64,000 nt of DNA from Ambrosia x helenae (Eukaryota > Streptophyta > Magnoliopsida > Asterales > Asteraceae), in the NCBI GenBank assembly GCA_030844895.1, contig CM061231.1, forward strand, positions 90,864,706 to 90,928,705. Reading direction: 5' to 3'. The position numbers were made by a program, and so were the translations under genes. The notes below the pieces were generated by a model. The model did not search any database. It was not told where the DNA came from and saw only the letters and a program-made list of their open reading frames with translations. Numbering within the stretch: position 1 is the first letter of the stretch; every line of letters starts with the position of its first letter. Of the stretch, positions 54,236 to 64,000 are shown one piece after another.

Positions 54236-54395
54236 GGTGTTTGTTAGCTTCTTAATAAACATCTTAATCATTCAGCATTAAGATTGTTTGTTTTAACTAA
54301 AAAAGGATTATGTTCTTAAACATTCAGCTAATAAGAGATGCTTCTAAAGACGACTTGTAGAAGTTTCAGGCCTAAACCATTCAGATTCTTTAATT
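54236..54395. mobile_element. Truncated PIF/Harbinger MITE
   Basis: GGGGGTGTTTGTTAGCTTCT followed by CATTCAGCATTAAGA and CATTCAGCTAATAAG words parallels the MITE at 5765-5972. The right terminus is missing; what follows is the Copia-type LTR. Confidence 0.6.
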
Positions 54396-54636
54396 CATGG
54401 TTAGGGCATGAAGATTTCACGGTATTAGTTAAAAATGATGTAGAGGCATATGCGTGGCTATCGCTTTTGGATTGTACAATATTACGGATGTTTAAAGAAA
54501 ACAAGATAATTTTATGTAGTACATTCGACCTAGCGTGAGGTCGAATGAAGTTGGTTAAGGTCGAATGAGTTTTTGTGTTCATCAGGATGTTTAGGATTAA
54601 GTTGATTCGAGCCTTGTAAAGGTCGTATGAGATTCT

Positions 54637-54646
54637 CTATATATAT
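54637..54646 (+). promoter_or_regulatory. TATA-like box in the Copia LTR
   Basis: CTATATATAT lies about 280 nt upstream of the PBS, in the orientation of the gag that follows. Motif only. Confidence 0.4.
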
Positions 54647-54926
54647 GTTTGATGTGTTTAGAAGTTAGAACTTTTGGTCATTATTGTGTGTGTTAGTGTG
54701 TGTTTCCAGAGAGAGTCTAGAGTGTTCTGAAACTAGGTTTTTCATTATAATCTATCCTTTGTAAGCTTTTATCATTTGATTATTAATGGAAACATCTTGA
54801 AAATGGATATTATCGTGTTCTGATCTGATCATTATCATTTTGCATGTGATCTTGGGTTTCCGCACCTAGATTGCTTATACTTGTATGATTATATTGTTGA
54901 TTTCTCAAATCCGATCCTTTACAAAG

Positions 54927-54938
54927 TGGTATCAGAGC
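54927..54938 (+). promoter_or_regulatory. Primer-binding site of the Copia element (initiator tRNA-Met)
   Basis: TGGTATCAGAGC follows the LTR end TTTACA by three bases. It is complementary to the 3' end of initiator tRNA-Met. Confidence 0.85.
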
Positions 54939-55020
54939 TTTGCTCAATCACACAACTGCAAATTGATAGTTTTCAATCAGATTTTTCATCAAAAACATTA
55001 AAAGTTTTTATGTTTTGCAT

Positions 55021-55371
55021 TGTAACATTCGCGATTTTCTCCTAATGATTGTATAAACGAATATTCGAAAACTCTAGAATAATAAATATCGATTTATTTT
55101 ATCGGATTGTATACGATATTTATATATCATAAAATTTATTAACTTATTGTACATGAGTAATAAACGTCTCATTAAATATATGTTTTCTTTTGTGTATCGT
55201 TAAATGAATATTCTCTAGTTCTAAATCATTTAATAGTTGTCATAAATTAGTTTATAATCAAAGAATTTGTTGAAATATATATGAAAGTAAATTTTGATAT
55301 TTGATCTTAATTAATGTAATTTATGTTACTAGTTTAGTATATGTAATTACTACCAATTATTTTTGTTATAA

Positions 55372-55409
<38 letters not shown>

Positions 55410-56671
55410 CCGTAGAATAAAGAAAAAGACTTTAATGAGTTTAATTCTTTTAAATACATATTAGTTGGGTCATACTTGAGTTACAAAATGTTTTTTATTA
55501 TTCCTATGCCACATGAGCTATGTAAATTATTTGAGTAGTCATCTAATTAAAATTCCTATTTCGATCCATTTCCTTTCATAACGTTCACCACACCACTTTA
55601 ATATCCAATAACTTTGAAATGGCAACATAACTACACCTTTGAACTTGGAATTGAAAACAAAAAGGAAAACCGAAGAATAATGTGCCTTTAGTGCATTCTT
55701 AAATCACGGGATTAATTTCCATTACAACCAAATGGTGTGTAACTTATACTTTAATAAAGTTCAAAGCATTTATCGGTTATTAATGGCATTTAGTATTACG
55801 CATTTGGGCTACTATTTATATAGACCGTCAATCACCATGTTGATCAATAGTTATAACCCATCTTTTCCTCTCTAAATCACTCCTGTTGGGTCAAGTTTCA
55901 CCATCGCCTCCAACGAACCCCACTGGTGACAGTCGAGTACCGATAAGAGGTGCAAGAATAATTCTTTATTCTCGTCAATCCCTTGCAAGTACAACATCAA
56001 CTTTTGTGTGAAATGTTGTTAGGTTATCAATGTGAGTATATCTTTTCCCCTTTTTACTGTTTTACTATTTTGGGGTGACTCATGTACCTATTACCAATTT
56101 TCTATTTCATCTTACTAAAATAGCAATTCTTATGTGTGTTTGCTTGTTTCATTTCGTGTATCTATGACTTGTCAAATCATTAACCGTTACGGCCTGACAT
56201 TTCAATGAATAGTACTATGGTATATACCCTTGTGACTCTGTTGAGAGTCCTCGTCATTGCTATGTATTGCATTACTACTAGCGCATACTATATATATTTG
56301 CTTTCCTTTCATAGGGTTGATTTGACCCGGATACCAATTATTACATTTTGCAAAATAACACATGAATTGCTAAATTTTCCTTACTATATATATCAAACGG
56401 GGATGCTCACCAATACATTTTTGTATTGACCAAATTATTTTCGTACATGTTTCAGGTTCTTATGAGATCACTTTTAAGCTTTTGGAACTTAGGCATAGAT
56501 TGAGATTTACTGTATCTTAGTTTAGATTGCTAGTCGTAATTGTTGTATTTCTTTCAATGTAATAAATTATTAAATTCAATGTATCAAAATTTACATTTCT
56601 AGTCCATGAGCTATTAAACAATCGTCACTACGTGACACCTCGATGTTTCCGCCATCGGTTGGGGTGTTACA
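55021..56671 (+). repeat. Solo LTR of a Tekay-like Ty3/gypsy element, 1651 bp
   Basis: The block starts TGTAACATTCGCG and ends GGGGTGTTACA, with a 5-bp duplication TGCAT at 55016-55020 and 56672-56676. The end phrase TGTTTCCGCCAT shortly before the terminus also occurs near the end of the young element's LTR (inverse of ATGGCGGAAACA at 24147), supporting a Tekay-type origin. A TATA-like TTTATATA lies at 55815-55822 and an (AT)n run at about 55375-55404. The internal part was lost, most simply by LTR-LTR recombination. No gene is seen inside. Confidence 0.88.
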
Positions 56672-56837
56672 TGCATGAACATGGAGATTGATTGATTTAG
56701 ACTTGTTTTTACAGATAAAATCAAAATTTCTTTCACAAAACTTGATCTCCATTAGATCCGAATCAAAACCTGGTTATTTTCATCAAAGTCCATCATCTTT
56801 TGCATAATTCAGATCAAATTGGTTGAGTTTTGAAGAA

Positions 56838-57190
56838 AAATTGATTTTCAAATGGGTCAGGTCGAATCAGGATGAGTTGGGTCAAACGAGTCTAAGTTTT
56901 GGATCAAATCAATCATTTATAGGTCGAACCAAGTGATTTTAGGTCGAATCAGATTGGGTTTTAGGTCGAATCAGTTGTTTATTCATTATTCAAAGTGTGA
57001 TGTGTCTCATTCGAACCATTCTTGTTCATTCAAACCATCGAGGGGTCGAACCAAAGTCTTTTTGAGGTTGAACGTAATTCTTTTAGATCAGTTACTCATT
57101 CGAACTCATTCTAAGGTCGAACCAAGGTCTTGCATATTCATTCGAACCCTCGACATCAAGGTTTAGGTCGAACGAATTTCTAGATTCTCA
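56838..57190. repeat. Interspersed GGTCGAA(T/C) / TTCGAACC words in the Copia leader
   Basis: The words AGGTCGAATCA, GGTCGAACCA and their inverse CATTCGAACC recur more than ten times in ~350 bp. The same words occur in the LTR (AGGTCGAATGA, CATTCGACC at about 54520-54570). They could pair with one another in RNA. Confidence 0.65.
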
Positions 57191-57220
57191 GATTTTCTAA
57201 GTGTTGTTTTTTCGTACATC

Positions 57221-57925
57221 ATGGACAACATTTGGGGATTACCGATGACACTGAGACCTGCTATGACACAACCATAGCAAGTACCTACTAACTCGTGGGC
57301 CGTTGCAGCTCAAAAAGTGAACACACAACCACCACAGATGCCGAATTACTTTGCTACATCTAGTTCATCACAACCTGCTGTTACACATCCTCCACAACAA
57401 ATGCCAGATTATTGGGAGTAGCAGCAGCAGCGGTAGCTCAAAGTCAGACCACCAATGCTATTACTACCTTGGTTAATGGCTTATCTATGGGAAATGGAAA
57501 CCGTCCACCGGAGATTTTGGACATGAGCGAGTATCATGGATGGCAAAGAAGATTCAAGATTCATCTTGAAGGCATGGGATTAGAAGGTGGGGAAGCATGG
57601 CAAATGATTATGAAGGGTTATAGTCCACCAATGGTCGAGAACACTAACATACCAATTGCACTCAAAGACCTGAAAGACGATGAGAAGAATAAGTTTGCAG
57701 TAGAAAAGAAGGAGTATTCTTAGTTATCTCGGGCATTGACTACAGATTTATTACATTAGTTTGGACCACGTGCGACTTCGAAGGAACTTTGGGATGCTTT
57801 GAAGAGTAGGCACGATGGTAATGAGAAAACTAGGAGAATTCGTGTGGAAGAGATTAAGAAGGAGTTTGAGAATTTCAGTTACATTGGGAATGAGACATTG
57901 AAGGAGCTTATACCAAGATTCTTTT
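57221..57925 (+). pseudogene. Copia gag, N-terminal part, broken
   Basis: ATG at 57221 begins MDNIWGLPMTLRPAMTQP in one frame with early stops. After a frame change the gag domain is clear: MSEYHGWQRRFKIHLEGMG, then IALKDLKDDEKNKFAVEKKE. Stops follow at 57721-57723 and near 57754, then ATSKELWDALKSRHDG and RIRVEEIKKEFENFSYIGNE. The remaining gag and all of pol are missing because the next element begins at about 57926. Confidence 0.75.
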
Positions 57926-58533
57926 AACACATGTTTATGACTTTTTAACACATGTTTATAAAATCACCTTTATGTGTAGGCATCGACTTTGTGTTCTAAA
58001 AACGATTATTACCACCTTTAAACATGTCTAGACACATACGCATACACTCGTGTGTATGTGTGGGTGTACGTGTGTCCGTTCATGGGTATTTATACGCGTA
58101 GATATATACCATATGTGTGTGTACATACAAGTGTGTTAATTACAAGATTTCTATGATTAGTGAGGGCCTTGGTTGATCGTTTTCAGCATATGGGGTTCGG
58201 ATATAGGTGTGCGAGTGTGAGTTAGGGTCGGGTGACACCTATCATGGACCGAATCATATTTAAAAAGTATTACAAGATAGTTTTGTGAACATACCACTAT
58301 AACAAGAGTTAGGACTAAGAAGTGGTCGATCTAGTGCCGGTTTATCCACTCCACAACCTTCAATCTTCCAAGCAATGTAGTGTAGAGGCTATGAGGATGT
58401 TGTGGGTTCGAAATGTGGCTCGGGTGAGGGTGGTTTGGGGTCGGCCGATGGGTGTCCAAGGGAAAAGGGTAGCTTTCAAGTGTTAGTGAGTTTGAGATAT
58501 GTTGTGGTGTGTTTCCTTGTCCTCTTTGTTGCC

Positions 58534-58541
58534 TATTTATA
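58534..58541 (-). promoter_or_regulatory. TATA box in the LTR of the third Tekay element
   Basis: The minus strand reads GCTATAAATAGGC, a textbook plant TATA box oriented toward gag-pol. Confidence 0.65.
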
Positions 58542-59042
58542 GCAGAGGGGTGTGGGTAAGGGCTATGGATGATTGGTTCACAAATCTGGAAAGTCAACAC
58601 CTTGCTTTCATGGAGTGAAAAGGCTAGTATCCATCTTGGTGAAACAAAAAAATTCGAGGCTTACAGTGGGTAATCGAGCTTGATTGATGCAATAAAGTTG
58701 AAAAGCAAAACGCGATCGCAGAGAGATTTGTACGTGTTCAAAACAGAAATTGACAATGGGGAAAGGATTTTCGGTGGGTTTAGCTACTAGAGGAGGGTTC
58801 AATTTATACTAACACCGATGGGTTGGATTATTAAAAAAGTTTGACCCGCATTAAAAAGGTACACGCGTAATTGCTCGAATTTTGGTAAGTTTTTGAATGT
58901 TAATTGGCGTGGAAAAGAAGCATATGTGGTCAGTCAATCATACCATATACGAATTGCAAGAAAACGCGGATCTTGAATGTTGATTTTGGAATGGATTGAA
59001 TCGCAGTTGACTTTCCCAAGTCAACTGTGATGAACTTAGAAA

Positions 59043-59080
<38 letters not shown>

Positions 59081-59101
59081 GAGTTAAGATATGTTCACAA
59101 A

Positions 59102-59181
59102 TAGACGGGTAGCTCAGTTGGTTGTGTTGTGTGGTTGCGTGAGCCGGTTTGGGCGCGGGTTCGAGTCCCGGCCCAAACATT
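59102..59181 (+). ncRNA. tRNA-like segment with pol III A and B boxes (SINE head or degenerate tRNA)
   Basis: The A box TAGCTCAGTTGG (59110-59121) and B box GGTTCGAGTCC (59158-59168) match consensus and are spaced as in a tRNA, followed by a T-run. The ends do not form an acceptor stem; instead GTTTGGG pairs with CCCAAAC around the T arm. It is therefore probably tRNA-derived rather than a working tRNA. Confidence 0.5.
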
Positions 59182-59370
59182 TATTTTTTTTATAATTATT
59201 TCACAAATATAATGTTATTTTATGTTTGTAGTATGATTATACAAGTCCAAAAGTACCCCAAAATATTTTTAAAACATATAAGAATGATAGAAATGCGACG
59301 TTTTATTGATGATTTTAAATACGAGTCGTTACAGTAAAAAAAATGAATACGAAAAGTGACAGATGTCACA

Positions 59371-62300
59371 GCATCTCCTACTTTTAGAAATTTCATCCCG
59401 AAATTCCTTCAAGTGGTAGTCTCTAGAAAAAGATGAGAATACTTAGACATCATTTGGTCCTCACGCTCCCAAGTAAACTCTGGGCCTCGTTTGGACCCCC
59501 AACGAACTTTGACAATTGGAATTCGACTTCGTTTAAGTGTCTTGACATCTCGATCCATAATCTCCACAGGTTTTTCTATGAAGTGCATCGACTCGTCAAT
59601 CTGGATATCCTCTAAAAGAACATGGAGGTTATCTTCAGCCAAACACTTCTTAAGATTAGAAACGTGAAACGTTGGATGGACATTGTTGAGCTCTGGTGGT
59701 AAATCGAGCTTGTAAGCCACCTTCCCAATTCGCTCAAGGATCTTAAAAGGGCCTACAAACCGAGGTGCAAGTTTCCCTTTCTTTCCAAATCGAAATATAC
59801 CCTTCCAAGGTGAAACCTTGAGAAGTACCATGTCTCCGACTTGAAATTCTAGAGGCTTGCGTCTTGGATCGGCATAACTTTTCTGTCTATTTCGAGCAAC
59901 TTGCAAATTCTCACGAATGCGAAGTATTTGGTCTGTCGTTTCCTGTATTAGCTCGGGGCCGGTGATTTGTGTTTCGCCAACCTCGCTCCAACAAACAGGG
60001 GAACGACATTTTCGACCATAAAGTGCCTCAAATGGTGCCATGTTAATACTGGAATGGTATCTGTTATTATACGAGAACTCAACCAAAGGTAAGTGCGTGT
60101 CCCAATTGCCACCAAAGTCGATGATGCACGCTCTAAGCATATCCTCCAATGTTTGGATGGTTCGTTCAGTTTGACCATCCGTCCGTGAGTGATAGGCCGT
60201 GCTAAGTTTCAGTTGAGTACCAAGTGCGGATTGAAATGTTTACCAAAAGCGAGAAGTAAACCAACTATCACGATCGGAAATAATGTCCAGAGGAATACCA
60301 TGACGACTGACAATCTCATTAATATAGATTTTAGCCAGTTTCTCAGCTGTGTAGGTCTCACGAATGGGTAGAAAGTGAGCAGATTTGGTCAATCGATCGA
60401 CGATGACCCAAATACTGTCATAACCACGAGTGGTGCGTGGAAGTTTCGTAATGAAGTCCATAGCAATGTTCTCCCACTTCCACACTGGAATTTCTGGTTG
60501 CACAAGTAAACCAGATGGACGTTGGTGCTCAGCTTTGACTTTGGAGCAAGTAAGGCATTTAGCCACATATAGAGCTATGTCCTTTTTCATACCGGGCCAC
60601 CAATACAAGGTACGCAGGTCCTGATACATCTTACCAGCACCAGGGTGAATGGAGTAACGAGACTTATGAGACTCGTCCATGAGGAAGGTACGCAGGTTGT
60701 CACGATCAGGAATCCAAAGACGGTTCATGAAGTAAAGTAAACCATGTTTGGTTTCCAACTGATTTTCGGCTCCGCACGACATTTCATCGTACATGTTGCC
60801 TTCAGTAACATAGACATGTTGGGCTTCAATGATGCGGAGTTTGATATCAGACTGGACCTGGGCACAATAAAGCTGGGCATGATCTTTACGACTGAGGGCA
60901 TCGGCTACAACATTCGCCTTGCCAGGATGGTAGTGAATCTCGCAGTCGTAGTCGTTTAACAATTCGACCCATCGTCGTTGATGTATATTCAGATCTTTCT
61001 GGTTGAAAATGTGTTGAAGACTCTTGTGGTCGGTGAAAATCACACATTTTGTACCATATAAATAGTGCCTCCAAATCTTAAGTGCGAAGACGACTGCTCC
61101 GAGTTCAAGATCATGGGTAGTATAATTTTTCTCATGGTTTTTCAGTTGTCGCGATGCATATGCTATAACCTTGCCTCGTTGCATGAGAACACAACCAAGA
61201 CCTTGGTTAGAGGCATCGCAATAAACCACGAAGTCCTCATTGCCGTCAGGTAAAGTGAGGATTGGAGCATCACACAGTTTCTGCTTCAATGTTTGGAATG
61301 CTTCTTCTTGACTGGGTCCCCATACATATGGTTTATCTTTATGGGTTAAAGAAGTGAGAGGTAAGGCAATCTTGGAGAAGTTGAGAATGAAACGACGATA
61401 ATAACCCGCTAGCCCAAGGAAAGAACGAACTTCAGTGGGAGACTTAGGCGTAACCCAACTTTTAACGGCCTCAATCTTAGCTTGGTCCACGTGTATTCCC
61501 TTATCACTGATAATGTGCCACAAAAATTGAACTTCCTTAAGCCAAAATTCGCACTTGGAAAATTTGGCATACAGTTGTTCATTCTTCAAAAGACTCAAAA
61601 TTTGTCTAAGGTGTTGTTCGTGAGCTGATTTGGTTTTGGGGTAAATGAGTATATCATCAATGAAAACGATTACGAATTTATCCAAGAAGGGTTTGCACAC
61701 GCGATTCATGAGATCCATGAAGACAGCGGGTGCATTGGTTAGTCCAAAAGGCATAACCATGAATTCGTAATGACCATAGCGTGTACGAAAAGCTGTCTTT
61801 GGAATATCGTCTTCATGAACTCGAAGTTGATGATATCCAGAACGAAGATCGATTTTTGAGAAACAAGTCGAACCTTGAAGTTGGTCAAAGAGATCATCAA
61901 TGCGGGGTAATAGATAACGGTTTTTAATGGTGAGTTTGTTAAGCTCCCGATAATCAATACACATTCGAAAAGATCCATCCTTCTTCTTTACAAATAAGGC
62001 TGGAGCTCCCCAAGGTGATGAACTGGGACGAATGAAGCCCTTGTCTGCCAACTCTTGAAGTTGACTCGCAAGTTCTTGCATCTCAGAAGGTGCAAGGCGA
62101 TATGGAGATTTTGCAACGGGTGTGGCACCAGGTACAAGGTCAATTCGAAATTCAACAGGACGCACCGGTGGGAGTCCAGGTAAGTCATCAGGAAAGACTT
62201 CTGGAAATTCACGAACAACAGGAACATCTTGGATACTCTTGTCTTTATCTTTCTTTTCCACGACATGGGCCAAGAAAGCCACGTATTTCTAACGTAGATA

Positions 62301-64000
62301 TTTTTGTGCTTGAGTGCAGGACATGATTTTAAGACCATTGGACGGTTTTTCACCATAAACCCGTAAAAAGTCACCCGATGTGAGAGGAAACCGAATAAAT
62401 TTTTCAAAGCAGACAACTTCAGCATGGTGTTTAGAAAGACAATCCATACCCACGATGACATCAAAACTACCCAATTTCATGGGTATGAGATCAATGGAGA
62501 AATAATGCTCGTTAAGACTAAGAGTACAACCCTGAATGATGGAATCGATTGAGATGGGGTTTCCATCCGCGACCTCGACAGTGAAAGGCGCTCCTAGTCT
62601 AGAGCGAGTGTGAGATAGTAAAGGTTCGAATGCTAATAACACAAAACTTTTATCCGCACCAGTATCAAATAAAATCTAAGCATAATGACCATCAAGTAAA
62701 AACGTACCATTCACCACATCATTTGTTTCCTGGGCTTCTGTTGCATTGATGTTGAAAGCCCTACCACGAGCCACTGGGTTTGTTGTACGGTTGGCTGGGA
62801 CAAGAGCTGGACACTGATTTCTGAGGTGGTTTGGATCACCACAATTGAAACAGGCTCGACCATATGTTATGGGTTGTGGGTTTTGGCGAGCTGGTTGAGG
62901 GTTGGCTGGCTGAGGGTTGGCTGGTTGAGAGTTGATTGGTTGAGGTCTAAACACTGAACGACATGTGGTAGCTACATGACCATACCTACCACAGGTGGTA
63001 CAGTGGCGAAAAGGAAAGTTTGAGGGGTGATGGTACTGACATGTAGCACATTTGGGTAAGTTTCCCCCATAAACTTTCTTGACAGAAGGAGCCTGGGTTA
63101 CTAGGGCTACAACGGCATAGTTTTTACTTCTGAACTTCCGCTTCCTAGAGTTGGAACCGGTATTGTCTACAACGAATCTTGATGATTCAGTAGTAGGGGT
63201 GGGGGTCTTCTCAGCTGGTTTCTTAGTTCCTTTCCTAACCAGATTTCCCTTTTTCACGTGCTTGTCAGTCAAGGAGGCTGCAAGCTGGATGGCTTCTTCC
63301 ACCGTAGTGGGTTTGCTTCCAGTGACTACGTCTTGAATCAGGTCAGGTAATCCCTCGATATATTTTTCGATTGCTCGAGAGACCGGGGTAACCATGTGTG
63401 GAACCAATATGCCGAGTTTGTGATATCGAGTGTTGTACGCAAGATTTTCACCACTGTCTTGTTTCAACCCATGGAACTCTTCCTCCAGTTTCCTGATTTC
63501 GTTCCTAGGGCAGAATTTGGCGATCATGAGTTCCTTAACCTCAGCCCAAGACAAGGATAAAGCAACATCAGCGCCCCGATTGCGCTTTTCGCAATTCCAC
63601 CAAGTTAGCGCCCCCTTTTGAAGGACACTGGTAGCATAGCGTATGCGGAGTTCATCAGGACACTCGCTGTTCACAAAGGTGCTCTCCATACTTTCAAACC
63701 ATTGGAGGAGGCCAGTAGCACCCTCCTCACCAGTGAATTTTGTGGGGTTGCAGGAGTTAAAGTGTTTGAAAGTGCACCGAAACTGAGTCGCACCCTCTGT
63801 GTTGGTACCGTTACTATTCTGGGTTAACTCACTGACAAGATTTGGGATCACTGCAGCAATTTCCTGAGCGACTAGAGATGCGAGGCGACGTTCAGAACGT
63901 TGTCCAGAAGCACGAACAGTGCGTTGGCTAGCATCACGGAGCATGCAGAGAGCAGACATCTACAAAAGCAGCAATTGAAATATCATGAGATTATAAAATG
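59371..64000 (-). mobile_element. Third Tekay-like Ty3/gypsy element, internal region (runs off the window)
   Basis: Gag-pol on the minus strand begins at 63959 and ends at 59409. The 5' leader, PBS and 5' LTR lie beyond 64000, so whether it carries the extra ORF seen in the young element cannot be told. Confidence 0.9.
59409..63959 (-). pseudogene. Gag-pol of the third Tekay-like element: single frame with three stops
   Basis: From ATG 63959, gag contains CTFKHFNSCNPTKFTGEEG and LVPHMVTPVSRAIEKYIEGL. Zinc motifs follow (CTTCGRYGHVATTC; CFNCGDPNHLRNQC). Protease (ILFDTGADKSFV), RT (IDYRELNKLTIKNRY; VIVFIDDILIYP) and RNase H (DFVVYCDASNQGLGC) come next. Integrase (HPGAGKMYQDL..CLTC; VDRLTKSAHF; DIISDRDSWFTS) and a chromodomain tail (VKVRWGSKRGPEFTWE) complete it. 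The whole 4.5-kb frame has no indel; only TAG at 62676, TAG at 62289 and TAA at 60240 interrupt it, each one base from a sense codon. Related to, but clearly diverged from, the young element. Confidence 0.9.

Larger units (their letters stand above)
54396..57925 (+). mobile_element. Ty1/copia-type retrotransposon, 5' part only
   Basis: The parts are an LTR ending at 54923, a tRNA-Met-type PBS (54927-54938), a long leader interrupted by a solo gypsy LTR (55021-56671), and a gag beginning at 57221 that is cut at about 57925 by the LTR of the next element. The LTR start is not fixed; it lies somewhere after 54395. A TATA-like CTATATATAT lies at 54637-54646. Confidence 0.65.
57926..59370 (-). repeat. 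3' LTR of the third Tekay-like element
   Basis: The right edge AGATGTCACA at 59370 abuts an internal region with gypsy pol on the minus strand. The left edge is set where Copia gag homology ends; a TG at about 57931 is the likely terminus. A canonical TATA box on the minus strand (TATAAATA, plus 58534-58541) fits transcription of the element. An (AT)n run lies at about 59045-59075 and a tRNA-like segment at 59102-59181. Confidence 0.65.

Noticed and set aside
59102..59181. Functional tRNA gene
   Set aside because: A and B boxes fit, but there is no acceptor stem and the segment lies inside an LTR; kept only as tRNA-like.

Overview
The window looks like an intergenic, transposon-rich stretch of a eudicot nuclear genome. 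The mix of Tekay/Del chromoviruses, a Tat element with an antisense ORF, and PIF/Harbinger and hAT MITEs would fit Asteraceae; that family assignment is inference from memory, not from a search. Only two host genes are supported. One is a seven-exon macro-domain (ADP-ribose-binding) gene at 39309-42474 (+). The other is a small single-exon gene of unknown function at 21266-21754 (+). Nearly everything else is mobile DNA at different stages of decay, often nested.

Layout. 1-3545: 3' part of a decayed Tekay-like Ty3/gypsy element (-). 4585-5155: a ~22-bp minisatellite. 5765-6221: two PIF/Harbinger MITEs. 6259-13740: a Tat-lineage Ty3/gypsy element (-) with 3' LTR, dual RNase H, integrase, an antisense intron-bearing Transposase_28-like pseudogene (+), and a hAT MITE (9833-10578). 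13741-15617: two converging PIF-type elements, each with a small Myb/SANT-like ORF. 16577-17983: a 5'-truncated LINE. 18739-20186: a 1448-bp PIF/Harbinger element with 19-bp perfect TIRs. 22267-23295: a Mutator-like foldback element with 9-bp TSD.

24132-38611: a complete, very young Tekay-type retrotransposon (-) of 14480 bp. It has two 3887-bp LTRs differing at five sites that I found, TSD AGAAT, an initiator-Met PBS, an intact 1179-aa pol, a frame-broken gag and an extra 436-443 aa ORF between PBS and gag. Its LTRs carry hairpins whose stems differ completely in sequence yet stay paired around a constant TCCCATT loop.

38636-39290: a decayed reverse-transcriptase-type C-terminal fragment, next to which the young element inserted. 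39309-42474: the macro-domain gene with MITEs in introns 1 and 4. 42824-47942: a ~220-250 bp inverted repeat enclosing a LINE with an intact 1222-aa ORF2. 50303-52590: a non-autonomous Helitron with captured gene pieces, including the C-terminus of SmD2. 52935-54080: a complete PIF-type element with Myb/SANT-like ORF. About 54400-57925: a Copia element split by a solo Tekay-type LTR (55021-56671, TSD TGCAT) and cut by the next element. 57926-64000: a third Tekay-like element (-) whose gag-pol is one frame broken only by three stops; it runs off the window.

The genes do not form a pathway. The biology lies in element structure: the hairpin array and extra ORF of the young Tekay element, the antisense ORF of the Tat element, gene capture by the Helitron, and a DNA-binding-only PIF family.
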